Positions 22,306-33,387 of a DNA stretch of 64,000 nucleotides are shown here, piece by piece (the first letter of the stretch is position 1; the number at the start of each line of letters is the position of its first letter). Below the pieces are notes generated by a model. It was given only the letters and a program-made list of their open reading frames with translations. It ran no database searches and had not been told where the DNA came from. The position numbers and the translations under genes were made by a program. Source of the DNA: Tremella fuciformis (taxonomy: Eukaryota; Basidiomycota; Tremellomycetes; Tremellales; Tremellaceae); the NCBI GenBank assembly GCA_032768795.1, contig CP136493.1:558001-622000 (forward strand), written 5' to 3'.

Positions 22306-24367
22306 ATGTCCGTCCCGCTCGTCACGCCCCTCAACCTCTCGCGCTACGCGCAGCCTATCGCCCATCCCCACCCACTAGGCCAGCACGCCCTGCACAACGT
22401 CTCACACGACCGAGCTGCCCTCGCGTCTCCGACCTTCCAGCAGTCGTGCCGCGCGGATACAGCCACGCCAGGCTCGGACATACACGCCCTGCTTGAGCTC
22501 GGCAACGCTCAGGTGCACCTGCCCCCGCTCGAGCGACCCTCGTCTTCGACGCACACCCAAGCGCAGGCTGCCTACCCTGCAGCAGCAGTGCCTGCACCTC
22601 CGCAACACTCGCACTCGCGCTCGTACTCCGAGGTCGTCCAGCTGCAAGACAGCGTGGCGTACGAGTGGCCCCTCTCGACGCCCCGCACCAACCCCTCGCG
22701 CCTGTCGCACGAGTCGTCTGCTTCTTGGTCTGGGCCGTTACCTGTGCCCAACCCGCTCTCCAGCCAGTACGCCAGCGGCCAAGGCGCAGCTGGGCCGAGC
22801 GCGTCTGCCACCGCCTTTACCGGCCGACTATGGGAGCATGAACACCACCCACAGCTCCAGCAACAGCCACTTCCACCGTCGCAGACCCAGCCACAGCCAC
22901 TGCCACAAGCGTATCCGTACCAATCACAAGCTCAGTGGTACTCTTCCAACCCGGCTGCATACTCGCAAGTACGCTACACCCCTCGGCTCACCCCGCCAGC
23001 TTTGTCCGCCGAGCTGGCCCGGCCCCGTACTAGCGAAGAACGAATCGCCGACTCACACTCTCTAACCCAAGCCGCTTACGCGTCCGATACTGCGTACGCC
23101 AATCCTCATTCGCAGCACGATACCAAGGCCGACGCCGACTTTGACGAGTTTGACTGGGACACCGCCCGACCGATGGGAGAGCGAGGATGGGGCGACAGGG
23201 AAGGCACGGAATACCTGCGCGAAATTGACGAGTATCACCCTCTTCAGCTACACCCTTCGCAGTCGCAATCGTATCGCCGCGACAGCTCGGATGGCTACTA
23301 TCCCGACTTGTCCGGTGCGCCCGCGGGCACTGGCGGATTGGCGTATTACCCTCGGGAGATGTACGACGGGTACCGGTACGACGAGGACCAAATTCCGCGC
23401 AGTGCGCGCGGCGACTCGGTCTTCGCGCGGGATGGGCAAGGCAAGCGGGAGAACGAGAAGATCAAGAGGCATGTCTGGTGAGTTTACTTTCTTCCTCGCT
23501 TCGTCCGCCACTCGGAATTGGCTGACGATGCAGCCCCGTCTGCGACAAGCGCTTCAACCGCCCGAGTTCACTACAGACGCACATGTCCGTGCATACGGGA
23601 GCAAAGCGTGAGCCCCTCTCTCCATGCATCAGACTCTGAGCTGACGCTTCACAGCGTACACCTGCACTCGCCCGGGCTGCGGCCGCAAGTTCTCCGTCTC
23701 GTCCAACCTACGGCGCCACGAGCGCACTCACGGCGCTCGCCACCGCGGCCTCCCCTCCGCCTCGACATCGGCATCGGCATCGTCCCACCGCGACTCGTCT
23801 GCGTCCATCAACCATCATGCCTACCAAACCCCCGTGCAGCCGGCGCACCCTGCCGCCTACCCCTACACGCACCACCAGCCGCACGCTTCCACCTCGTCCC
23901 TCGAGTCGTTTGCCACGCACCCCAACGCCCACGCACACGCGCAGGGGTACTACTCGTCCCCCGGGTACGGGTACGCCACGCCGCCGCTCGCCAACGCGCC
24001 TCTCGCGTCGCACGCACACGCGCACCCCGGCGACTATGCGTATCTCCACCCGCCCGCGCATGCAGCGTACTACGCCCAGCCCGGCGCGGCATTCCCAGAG
24101 CGATACCCAGACGCCGACGATAGGCGGGCGGGAGCCGGCGAATCGGCCGCCGGCGGGTGGACAGACGAGACTGCTGCCATGGCGAGCGCCACCGCCACGG
24201 CGACCCCTTCAGCGCGCACCAACCGCAGTACGCTCACGGCGGCCAGTGGCCTCGCGTTGCTGAGCGAACTGAGGACGCCGCCGACGCCGGAGCTGATTGC
24301 GCTGCCGCCTATCGTCGATGTCAAGCTCGGCCAGATGGGCATGGGCATGAGCATGCTGGGCATGTGA
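22306..24367 (+). CDS. C2H2 zinc-finger transcription factor, two fingers
   Basis: Three exons: 22306-23477, 23534-23607 and 23655-24367 (1959 nt, 652 aa). Residues 1-~380 are disordered, rich in Ser, Pro, Gln and His. Two adjacent C2H2 fingers span ~390-445: CPVCDKRFNRPSSLQTHMSVH, encoded mainly by the 74-nt exon 2, and CTRPGCGRKFSVSSNLRRH, with the linker TGAKPYTC. Both introns sit within the finger region. The tail is His/Ala/Tyr-rich and then Met/Gly-rich. This finger pair is typical of fungal nuclear DNA-binding regulators. Targets cannot be inferred. The start at 22306 was chosen because the upstream in-frame sequence looks like leader. Confidence 0.85.
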
Positions 24368-24679
24368 TAAGCAGAACGAGCTCGAGAGGCGAGGGGGTAG
24401 ACCGATGGACATTGGATCTCGCTGGACACTGGAGGGCGCATCGACTCGTGTATAGATGGACTTTTGGCCGGTCGCCCCGCTCCTCGCGGGGTTGTTGTAT
24501 ACATACGTTGGCCCAGCTCGTGTTGTATATACTTGGCTCAGCTTCGGCTTTCGGTGTAGCTAGTCGGTTGCTTTACCAGACGAGGGAGAGAGGGGACGGA
24601 GCAGGTAGAGTATCTATCTTACGCAGCGAGATGCAAAGATGCAACGAGGATGACATTATACTTGCTCTTCCTACCGCGG
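24368..24679. terminator. Convergent 3' region between C2H2 and Smr genes
   Basis: The C2H2 gene ends at 24367 (+) and the Smr gene at 24680 (-), so the polyadenylation signals of both must lie in these 312 bp. GTTGTATACATACGTTG and TTGTATATACTTGG at about 24493-24534 are candidate A/T-rich efficiency elements. Confidence 0.4.
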
Positions 24680-25982
24680 CTACATGACGCGACACCCCTC
24701 GTCCTGCTTCTGCAAGTCGTCCACCAGCCCGCCCGCGTCTCTCGACCGGCCCCCTCCTACTCCTCCTCCGGAGGCGCCGCCCGTCAGATCAACCACGAGG
24801 ACGCCCGCGTTGTGCGGGTCGAGGTGCGCCGCCAAGTCGTACTTGCGCATGAGGTCCTCTACGGCCGGCTTGATCTTGGCGACGTGCCCCTGGCTGTGGA
24901 TGCCCTTGCCGACGATGACGCGCAGCTCGGGCTGGCCGGCCGCGCGCGCGCTGTTGATGGCCTGCTCGGTGTGCTCGATCGCCTCTTTGACGTAGAGCCC
25001 GTGCAGGTCCACCGTCCCGGGCGGAGAGGCGCTGTTGTTCTCTGCGCCGGTAGACCAAGCAGTACCGAGCACCAAAGAGTAGTAGACGGGAGGAGCAGGA
25101 CAGGACAAGAGGAGGAGGACGAGAAGGGATCAGCCTCGCTCGCTCACTGGCTCGCTCGCCCGACATACGCACCGTTGAAGATCCACGCGCTCGCCTCGTC
25201 GTCCAGCCGGTCCTGCGCCTGCGCATGCTGTTTTCCCTCCTGGCTCAACTCGTGCGCCCGCGCCCCATCGCCAGACCTGCAGTCAGCCCTGCTCCCCTCT
25301 TCTCCCATCCCACCACCCCCGGCCGAACCGGTCGGGGACGACGCACTGGTAAGCCGCCTGAGACTGCGCAAAGCACCTGCGCGTCAGCCCCCCGCAACAT
25401 CCACTGACTCGCTCGCAAGCTCTGTCGCTCGCAAGCTCGCAAGCTCACCTGTGCGCCTCGTCGCCCTCGTGCCGCGCCTGATTCCGCAGCTGCTGGTACT
25501 TTTCATTCGTCGCGTTCACCTGGTCCTGATTCTGCCCCTCAGCACTGCGCCAGCGCGCGCCGACCGCAGCTCACTTGGTAGCCGGCGTGATGAGGCCCCA
25601 CCACGCCGCCCGCGGGCAGGCCCGACGGTCTCTGCCAGCCGTCCCATTTCCCCTGTCCCCCGCCATTCGGGACATAATGTGCCCCGGGGTACTGGCCGTT
25701 CTGCTGCTGCTGCTGCTGCTGCTGCTGGTGGTGGGCGTAGTGCTGCTGCGTCGGCGCCTGCTGCCCTGCAACCTGCGACCAGGACGGCTGCTGCTGCTGC
25801 GGATACGCCTGCTGCTGTTGTTGGTAGGGTTGGAACGGCCCCTGCGGGGGAGGATACTGCTGTTGATACTGCCCCTGCTGTTGCTGGTACTGCTGCTGCT
25901 GCTGTTGCGGCGGTCGGGAAGGGCGCTGTTGGCCCTGGAAGCACGCGAGCAGGATACGCAGGCAGTCGACGAATGCGTCCAT
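24680..25982 (-). CDS. DUF1771-Smr domain protein with poly-Gln N-terminus
   Basis: Five exons (descending): 25982-25575, 25537-25449, 25376-25347, 25276-25173 and 25041-24680 (993 nt, 330 aa). Introns are 37, 71, 70 and 131 nt, and exon 3 is only 30 nt. Residues 20-120 are Gln/Pro/Tyr-rich, encoded by CAG/CAA runs. DUF1771 covers ~138-230 (YQQLRNQARHEGDEAHR, CFAQSQAAYQ, ELSQEGKQHAQAQ, ASAWIF). The Smr domain follows with VDLHGLYVKEAIEHTEQAI and RVIVGKGIHSQGHVAKIKP. Smr domains are found in nucleases and RNA-binding factors; the fungal DUF1771-Smr proteins are poorly characterised. An upstream in-frame ATG at 26087 would add 35 residues but looks like leader. Confidence 0.85.
25680..25915. 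repeat. CAG/CTG-rich coding microsatellite
   Basis: On the + strand CTG runs (for example seven or more near 25701-25728) and mixed CTG/TTG runs alternate with Pro/Tyr codons. On the minus strand they encode the Gln tracts of the Smr protein. Tract lengths are likely polymorphic. Confidence 0.8.
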
Positions 25983-26772
25983 CTTGCCGGTCTGACAGAG
26001 TCGGACAGTCCAGCAAGAGGGAGGGAGAGAGAAGGCTTGATTTGCAAGTGCCGAGTGGAGGTTAGCTCGTGGCCAGGAGTCGGACAAACGTTCCTCCTGG
26101 CTTGACGCGGCTTTGCGTGGCCAGGCTCATGATCGTCATCTGTAGAGATGGTCCCGCGGCCGATCCAGTCCTGTCAAGACTGGCCCAGCGCCCTTGCCTC
26201 CTGAGCTGCTGGGAGTCTCCCGCGACCTATTTATATGGCGATCCGCAGTCGGGCGGCGGAGCGCGTCGGAGTCATCTCGACCGTGAATTATCCGTCCTTC
26301 CTCGAACAGATGTGCCCCTTCGCGTAGCGCAGTCTTGACGGTGATGCTCACGGACGATGGAGACTGCTAGCTTGCGGGCGGCCCTTGTCACGAGCCATGG
26401 CGACAGCGCGGGCTTGTATCGACAGGCAGAGCGGCTGATGATACGTTCGGGTACTGACGACGGCCGATACGAGACGCTGTCGTCGATCTCGAGTGCGCCT
26501 TTTAGCGCGACATGTCAACGAACGGCGAGAGAAGAACACTGGGAGTCGTATCAAGGAGCAGTGACGCTCATAGCTAACATGACTGGACGCTCGGACCGCC
26601 CACGGAGGGTGGCAAATACGTCGACGATCTACAGTATCGTTTTCCCTTGGCCTCTTGACCATCTCCAACGCCCATCGACAATCGCGGGACGTACACGGTG
26701 TCCGATCCAGCTGTGCCTCGCCACCATCCCCTTCGCGTGCATTCACTCACCCTCGCTCGCTCTCGACCTCCC
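25983..26772. other. Intergenic region between Smr and the first F-box-like paralogue
   Basis: It holds the divergent promoters of the Smr gene (-) and the F-box-like gene at 26773 (+). TATTTATATGG lies at about 26227. No protein-coding gene can be supported. Confidence 0.4.
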
Positions 26773-28407
26773 ATGGGAGCGCGCATCACCATGCTGCATG
26801 TCTCCGCCGCCGAGCGAGTCTGGGCTCTGAACGAGTCCAGGCAGCTCATTCTCACGAGCCTCGAGGGGCGAGCGCGCATCAATGCTCTACTCCTCTCCAA
26901 AACCACCTTTCCCGAGGCCGTCAAAGCCGTCTTCCGCCTGTTTAAAGCGGAAAACCTTACCCGCCTCCAAAGGGCAACAATCTCTTTCGTTGGTCGGCTT
27001 GGCATGGTCTCATGTCGCATTGCTGACCGCTGGCAGACCCGATACGCCGAATACGTCGATGCCGTGCGCATTCTACTGGTCGTGCTACCCGAGTCTCTGC
27101 ACGACTATATACCATGGCTGAAAGCGGTCCTTTGCGCGTTTCGGAATCTTCGACGTATTCTGTGGACAACACGCTACCGGTACAGTGAGGGTCAGATCGA
27201 TCTCTCCCCAACCGGCACGAGAGGGGAGGTGAGACTCGCCGTTTCTGAGGTGCAAAAGCCTCTTCTCGTATGCACCACCAGGCAAGGCGAGACGCGACTC
27301 ATTGGTCTTGGGGCTCGCCTTGCGACAGAACTATCGCCGGAATGGATCGTAACTCATTTCAGTCGTGTCGCCGATCTGCCACGGTCTCGCGGGAACGTCC
27401 ACGCCGAGACTCTCTTCGAAGCGTGGGAGACCGCTGTTCTCGACGACCCCGATGTGATCCGCATCCCTTGGACAATCGGCGTCGAGGCCTTCACGCTAAC
27501 GGGGATCGTACATCTGCCCGCTCGGGTGCTCCCTCGAAGGCTGCAGGCACCCATAAAAGCACCCGATACGGGCGATATGATGTTTGACCTCGACCAGCTG
27601 CCGCGGTCCATCACTGAGCTCGAGATCGAACGGTCTGACAGCCGCGATTATGCCCAAGCCCAAACGCCATACGGGGCGTTAGGCTTTTGCGATTTTCTGA
27701 GCAGAGCCGATGACTTTTCGCTTTTCGAGCATCTCGAGTCTTTTACCGTTGACCTCTATCACGAATCCCTCACACGATGGAGCAAGCAGCGCTTCACCTC
27801 GCTTGAACAATTCATCGAGTTTCTCAAGACCTTGACGCCCTCGCGACCGAGAGAACGGCCGTACTTTTCACTTGGGCGTGGCTCTTTGCGTTCCCTGCGT
27901 CTTCAGATCGTGCTGCCTGCGCCCATGGCGAAGATATTGACGCATTACCGACCAGACCAACATAGGGCGGCTCTTAGGCACCTCGCACGTCTTCTCTCGC
28001 CATGCGAGGTTGCGGTCCGACAGATTCTACGGCTCGGGCGACCCGACTGCAATTTTCAGCTCGACGTTCTGGCACCTTTTGGAGAGACGGGCAAGGAGCT
28101 GGTGGCCATTCGGGCATTGTCAGACATCGTCATGGCTAAATTTGACGCTAAACGTAACGCGCTCGCACTCAAGACCGGCGCTCTGCAGAGGTCGATGGAA
28201 GGCATGTCTTCTTCTGAGGGTCAAGGACGGGGCTCCTCTGCCCTGACTGACTTGGCAGAGCAGCACGAATTTCTTCGGACTTTGTCAGACATCATGGCTC
28301 AATATCACGCTAAATGTAACGCGCTCGCACTCAAGGCCGGCGGTCTGCAGATGTCGATAGAAGGTGCGTCTTCTGCCGAGGGTCAAGAACGGGGTCTTCT
28401 GGCTTGA
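26773..28407 (+). CDS. F-box-like family paralogue 1
   Basis: Two exons, 26773-26988 and 27037-28407. The 48-nt intron is in frame, and removing it joins ...ISF to TRYAEYVDAVRIL, matching the junction in the other paralogues. The N-terminus (AERVWALNESRQLILTSLEG then LLLSKTTFPEAVKAVF) resembles an F-box: a Trp/Leu helix followed by a Ser-Lys-x-x-Phe helix. The C-terminal conserved motif is degenerate (ILRLGRPDCNFQLDVL). After it, a ~145-bp segment is tandemly duplicated, producing two LSDI-A-K-NALALK-G repeats. Function is unknown; an adaptor role in ubiquitin ligases is inference from the F-box resemblance only. An upstream ATG at 26698 is possible. Confidence 0.7.
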   Translation: MGARITMLHVSAAERVWALNESRQLILTSLEGRARINALLLSKTTFPEAVKAVFRLFKAENLTRLQRATISFVGRLGMVSCRIADRWQTRYAEYVDAVRILLVVLPESLHDYIPWLKAVLCAFRNLRRILWTTRYRYSEGQIDLSPTGTRGEVRLAVSEVQKPLLVCTTRQGETRLIGLGARLATELSPEWIVTHFSRVADLPRSRGNVHAETLFEAWETAVLDDPDVIRIPWTIGVEAFTLTGIVHLPARVLPRRLQAPIKAPDTGDMMFDLDQLPRSITELEIERSDSRDYAQAQTPYGALGFCDFLSRADDFSLFEHLESFTVDLYHESLTRWSKQRFTSLEQFIEFLKTLTPSRPRERPYFSLGRGSLRSLRLQIVLPAPMAKILTHYRPDQHRAALRHLARLLSPCEVAVRQILRLGRPDCNFQLDVLAPFGETGKELVAIRALSDIVMAKFDAKRNALALKTGALQRSMEGMSSSEGQGRGSSALTDLAEQHEFLRTLSDIMAQYHAKCNALALKAGGLQMSIEGASSAEGQERGLLA

Positions 28408-28420
28408 CTGACCTGGCAGA
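28116..28420. repeat. Tandem duplication at the 3' end of F-box-like paralogue 1
   Basis: Two copies of about 145-155 bp share long stretches such as GTAACGCGCTCGCACTCAAG and GGCAGAGCAGCACGA. In the first copy the repeat is read through. In the second a small length difference changes the frame and creates the stop at 28407. Confidence 0.75.
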
Positions 28421-29379
28421 GCAGCACGAGTGTCAGGCTCTCCATGAGAGCGAGCTCTGGGAGGAATGGGACGAAGTGGCCAGCATGATTGGACCCGACA
28501 ACAACATCTTCATTGGCCTTGCGGAATAGTAAAGGATTTCGCATCTCGCGTCCGTGGGCCAGAAGACTGATGCCGAGGAGCATGAGGGCGATGCTTTCGG
28601 AAGCGTTGATGAGAACGGCTATGACCATGAACGAGACGGCTGATGCCAGTCGAGCATCCACATGAGAGCTCTACGCCCCGCATGCATGGAACGTGGTTGG
28701 ATCCGTGCGGATGGAATCGCTCCTATCGTGGCCGGTGTCGCCACGAGAACACCGTAGGGAGCCCGCCCAGCACTCTTATTATCAACTTTCTCTCTATGGG
28801 CTGGTCGACCCCTGTATCAGGCAGCCACGAACAGGCTGCTCTTGTTACGTAGATACGCCGAGGCTACGCGTTCCTCCTTTCACTCTTGAGAGACGCAGTC
28901 AGCGAGTTTGTTGTGAAGGGTGGGGTGTGGGGGGGTGAGGGCGGGGGAGGGGGGGGGGGGGGGGGGGGGTTTAGGGGAGGGCGGGGGGCAACTTGAAGCG
29001 AAGCGAAGACACACTGTACTGGTCTGGAGTCTTCGCCTTTGAACATGCGCACCATCCTGCGCAGGCCATCAATTTCACAGGCGCGAAGGCCGGACGTTGC
29101 TGTACTCTACGTCAAAGGTTGTCACTGGCAACATCGAAGGACACTCGGTTTTCGATCTCTTCCTGTTGTTTGAGCTCTCTGTGTGGCGTATTCGAGCGCG
29201 GCTTGCGTCAACAAGCGCTCGACCGCTTCCTCTGCTCCAAGTCCTACGAAGGCATGTGGCGCGACAAAGGCTTGTGACGCATCGCCGGACCCCTTGTCCG
29301 TCTCGAGGCGTATATAAGTCGCGTGCATGCATTCCACAGGCAAGGGCAGCCCTTCTGCGCGCCGAATAAGAGCGTCCTG
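28408..29379. other. Intergenic, with poly-G tract
   Basis: A G-rich low-complexity tract spans about 28918-28988, including a run of about 20 G. The rest has no supported gene. A TATA box TATATAAG at 29311-29318 precedes the SLSLYD pseudogene. Confidence 0.5.
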
Positions 29380-30050
29380 ATGAGCAGCGTTCCTCACTCC
29401 GTCCATCGTGCGCGGCCGTGCCAAGCTTTTGGTACCGACAAAAAGCCAGTTTCCCTCAGCCTCTATGATGCGGAAACCAACAAGAACATCCTGCACGATC
29501 TATTTTGCCAGGACAGGCCACTTGATTTGGCCAAGGTCACCATCACGAGGACACACGGAAATGATGGTCACATCGAGGGTTAAGACAACGGTGCGGACAG
29601 CTTCATGTCCCTCCGTTGGCGTACCGACGTGAATGAGGATGCATGGAAGATAGCCAATGTCACCGAGGCAGAGCAGCCCCTCTACTTGCCTGATGAAGAC
29701 AATAAGCCGTTCATGCAGCAAGATGGCGACTTCAAAGCGACTCCCCATGGGAAGTTTTCCTTGTGGTACAATCAAGACACTCAGGGGCTCCGAAGCTTCT
29801 GCCTGGAACCTTACAAACAATCGACGCTCGTCGAATGCGGGCCTGTCGATGGGGACAGCTGCCTGTCGTGGTTGCGCAACGACTTTTCTCCGGTGGCTGG
29901 CCTTGGGCTCGCACTCATCGCGTCCAGGTCGAGTATCGGATCAAAGGTGAGACAACAGTGATATCAACGGGCATACTCCAGCCCACGATTGGCCCCGTCT
30001 CCGAGCTCGTGTGGGAATGTTCTCCGGAGTCGTCCGTGCAACCGGGCTGA
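29380..30050 (+). pseudogene. SLSLYD-family member 1, broken
   Basis: The frame from 29380 contains SLSLYDAET and WLRNDF and aligns along its length with the two intact members at 31446 and 34176. It has one in-frame TAA at 29581-29583 after ...GNDGHIEG. A frameshift near 29890-29900, just after WLRNDF, moves the rest (GGWPWARTHRVQVEY, ISTGILQPTIGPVSELVW) into another frame ending at 30050. The TATA box at 29311 is preserved. Confidence 0.7.
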
Positions 30051-31369
30051 CGGTCGTCGTACTGACTGATTTTTGTTGCGTATCCTGTTGCTTCTCTTGT
30101 ACACATAGCACTATTCATTCTTCCCTCGTCCCTCTGTACACGTCGCATGATTCCGCTTTGCTGATCCGATCGACGTGACCTCTGCTGTGGTAGTATTGCC
30201 GCCGCTACTTCATGCCGGAGCTCGAACTCCGCAGGGAACTCTTGGCATTCGTGTAGCGATAGGCGTTGCCCGATACTCATTGGAATTCCAACGGGTACAG
30301 AACACTCACTGGCACCCTGCTTACGCTAGACCGCGAGGGACGCGATGCGTCATATGAGAGCAAGGGAACCCGGCTATGGTTTCGCCTTTCAGCTCCTCCG
30401 TGCGTGGGTCCCTGGCTGAGCTGTCTTATCTAATCAAGTCGGCGCGGCAGGCCAGCTGTTCCCAGTCACACACCCGCTGAATCATGCAGCGACGTATGGC
30501 CGGTGAAAAGACAGGGCTCTGAGAGAAGCTCGGACGCCCCGCATATCTCGCCGGTGCTATTGTGGCACCGCGCATACGGCCCTCGCGAGAATTCTGGGGC
30601 CGTCAGCCTCGAGACTGAGCTTATTGCTGCATGAAGACCCAGATACGAAGTCTTCGCGGCTCAGAGGGGGTTCGATATGGGCTATGGGCTTCCAAATAGG
30701 AACGCGGTCAACCCGAGCGCACAGGCGGGTTGAGACTTTCCCCGACGATGAGCAGTGGTATGTAGAAGGGGACGGCCACAGTGTGGGACTAACGTACGAC
30801 TGCGAGCCGGTTCACGGGGTCGGGGGGACACGGACACCGTATGCGGCTCCTGAGACAATGCCTACTCTTGCTCTACTTGGGGAAGGAAATGAGAATGACG
30901 GTGGGGGACGTAATATGCGCACGGACCAGTAAATTACGTCTGCCACTTACAAATGGTGGGAGATGTCACCCTGTATCTCGTCGAGCTTTTCTGTCAGATT
31001 GCTCGTATCGAGGGGACCAATTGGACTTGGGAGGCGATTCCAGATGTTTTGCTCGTTGAGTCTTTCCCAGCAAAAGTCGAGGGAAGCAAACGTTACTTCG
31101 GCCTCCGGAGAGTCTCGTCACGTCCTCCCGCCCGGCGATGGTTTCACGCAGGTTATTTATCCAACGGTCATCGAAAAACTCCTTGCGCGCGTCATAGGCT
31201 TCGCGATGACGCTAAACGACGAAAAAGAGCAGCTCTGGAAAAAATGGCCAGACAGTCAAGGCCTCGACTCTTGCTGCTTTATGCCCGAAGAGACTGTCCT
31301 TTCTGTTCGTTTACCTGGGATCGACTGCCTTTGCGCGAAGTGGAATGGCGCTCTCACCCTCTCTCTGAA
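30051..31369. other. Intergenic, no supported gene
   Basis: Several short frames overlap here (longest about 140 codons, 30953-31391) without recognisable features or family resemblance. The end of the stretch contains the promoter of the SLSLYD gene at 31446. Confidence 0.35.
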
Positions 31370-31377
31370 TATAAAAG
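31370..31377 (+). promoter_or_regulatory. TATA box of SLSLYD-family member 2
   Basis: TATAAAAG lies 69 bp before the ATG at 31446. Downstream it shares GATTGAGT and then TCTCTCGCCACTT with the leader of member 3, where a TATA box is also present (TATATATAGG, about 34086-34095). Conservation of these elements suggests that both copies are transcribed from homologous promoters. Confidence 0.6.
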
Positions 31378-31445
31378 TAGAAACTGATTGAGTGCACTGT
31401 CTCTCGCCACTTCCCACCAATTACATCGAGCAACCATCTTTCACA

Positions 31446-32072
31446 ATGATCAGCGTCCCCGGATCCGAGCATCACGTACCGCCTACGGTGGCCTGTGATT
31501 TCAGAGGTAGGGAGATCACTTTGAGTCTTTATGTCCCGCAGTACAAAGAGAACATGTACGACTTGATGCTGAAAGCCAGCTATGTCAAGATCTTTCTTAC
31601 CCAACACCCGGGAGCTAAAGTCGCAAGTGCCTATTTGGGCGACAGCTTTGAAACTTTAAGATCCTTCACTGACAGCCATGAATCGTGGGAGAAGATAGAG
31701 CCTACTAAGGCCAATCTTCAGAGACTATTGGCGGTACCATGGACGACCGATAAGTCTAAAAACGAAGAGGAGCTAGCTGTGTGGACTGCCAAACCCTCAA
31801 GCCAGCTCTGCATGTGGGAGAATACCGACAATGAACGAGTGCGTCTAGTTTGTCTGGAAGATGCGGCCCGTACAGTCATCGAGTCCGGGCACATGAAATC
31901 ACAGAGCTGTATCTCCTGGCTGAGGAACGAGCGTTGGCGGGCAGGATTCGGTTGGGATAGTAATCATCGCGCTCAGTTTGAGTATCTGCCTGAAGGACAA
32001 AGCGAAGGTGTCTCAACCGAGATGATCGCCCCCACGATAGGGCCCATCTCTGAGTATAAAAAGTGGAAGTAA
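31446..32072 (+). CDS. SLSLYD-family member 2 (208 aa), function unknown
   Basis: A single exon, starting at MISVPGSEHHVPP. Features shared with member 3 are, in order: LSLY near residue 25; a K/I-rich strand (SYVKIFLTQ); WEKIEPTKANLQRLLAVPW; MWENTDNERVRLVCLED; SCISWLRNE; HRAQFEYLPEG; and ISTE/VSTEMIAPTIGPISE near the C-terminus. It has no signal peptide and no membrane segment, so it is predicted cytosolic or nuclear. I do not recognise the fold. The alternating hydrophobic pattern is compatible with a beta-rich domain (inference). Confidence 0.65.
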   Translation: MISVPGSEHHVPPTVACDFRGREITLSLYVPQYKENMYDLMLKASYVKIFLTQHPGAKVASAYLGDSFETLRSFTDSHESWEKIEPTKANLQRLLAVPWTTDKSKNEEELAVWTAKPSSQLCMWENTDNERVRLVCLEDAARTVIESGHMKSQSCISWLRNERWRAGFGWDSNHRAQFEYLPEGQSEGVSTEMIAPTIGPISEYKKWK

Positions 32073-33009
32073 GCCCGCATCAAAGCGTCTGAGCAGCCCT
32101 CAATGCAGGGTAATCCCCCGCCATCTTGACTTTGTATAATCACACGCATAGATAATGCTGAGCACTGTGAGCGATCTCACTTACCTCAACCGACGCTCCG
32201 TCGACAGTATTGATGACCATGTATGTACTGCTGAAGCTATGACAGACCACGCAAAAAGATCTCGCAGGCGTGACCCTAAAGACTAGTATGTCTCTCGCCT
32301 TGCGGGCCTGAATCCACGGCTCGTGTCGAACCGGTGAAGATGTTTGGGACTGGGTGACATGTCTGTTGTGTCATCACCAACGGTCGTCACCAGAGAAAGG
32401 CTAGGAGTCTAAGTTACGGACACAGGTTCCGCCCTTCGCTCTGAGTTGCGCGTCGAAGACACTGGATAAGATCGCAACCAAGTCTCTTCCGTGTGCTCCG
32501 ACCTTCTTGCGCCTCTCCTGATCCTCTCTTTTATGGTACGATCTGTTCAGCCACTCTACTGAGTCGGTCTTCTCCTCGAGGCTGTAGGCCATCTACGAGC
32601 CATCAAGGCGCGCTGCTTTGAGCTCTGGCCTGGAAGTTCTGTCTCTGAGGCAAGTCTCTTGACGAAACCTTGACGTCAAATTCAGAGCTGCATGCTCCTT
32701 GTGAGGGAGACGTCTTGACCGAGATACTTAACTGTCCCAAGAAGAGTTGCATCTGTGACGGGGAGGTAATTGCATTTGATTGAGTTCCGGCAAAACTGAA
32801 TGGGCATCCTTGCACCAACGCTCCACCACCTTGCGAGCTAGCTGTCTCCTGCACTCGCCCACACGGACGGTCACAGTCCGACGCTCTGTTGTCGCTCAGC
32901 GATGTCCTGTCGGGCAGCCACATGGACCACTCAAGGCTTGAAAGTCTGACACTACCCGCGTATCATGATGCCCTGATCGACCTCGACTGCCACGGTCGTT
33001 CTTCATTCC
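32073..33009. other. Intergenic, no supported gene
   Basis: There are short frames on both strands only. The right end may contain more of the F-box-like relic that becomes recognisable at 33010. Confidence 0.35.
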
Positions 33010-33387
33010 ATGAGCTTGCCCGTCGGCGTAGCCTCCTCCCACCTATACGACCGCTGCTGGCCAAAACCCAGGGCCCCGGCAGACACCACAACCTGCTCCT
33101 CTCTGCTGCCCTGGAATATCGCAGGGATGCTGGCGATGTTCAACATTTACAAGACGGCGCCGGTTGTTGACCACCGCCTACTCGCACCGTGTGCCATCAC
33201 AATGTCCCTCGTCTTGAGTCTGGGACAGCCCAATTGCGCTTTCGAGATTGACGCTGTTTCGCCGTTCGGAAAAATGGGGAGAGAAGTGTACGCGACCCAA
33301 ATTTTGTCCGCTAGGTTGCAATCGGCATTCAAGCGAACGATTCAAGCTCGAGATCAAAGCAGAGTTTCGAGAGGCATACAAACATGA
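33010..33387 (+). pseudogene. F-box-like family relic (C-terminal fragment)
   Basis: The last ~75 residues (MSLVLSLGQPNCAFEIDAVS ... LSARLQSAFKRTIQARDQ) match the C-terminal signature of the family (LL-IGGP-C-Y followed by a helical tail). The preceding part reads poorly and no N-terminal F-box-like exon is found upstream. It is interpreted as a truncated duplicate. Confidence 0.5.

Noticed and set aside
24650..26065. 471-codon + strand frame over the Smr gene
   Set aside because: It is antisense to the five-exon DUF1771-Smr gene, whose frame sum and domains are convincing. The + frame is a by-product of GC-rich, CAG-repeat coding sequence.
30953..31391. Two overlapping ~140-codon frames before SLSLYD member 2
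   Set aside because: They lack family resemblance or motifs, and they run into the promoter of the next gene.
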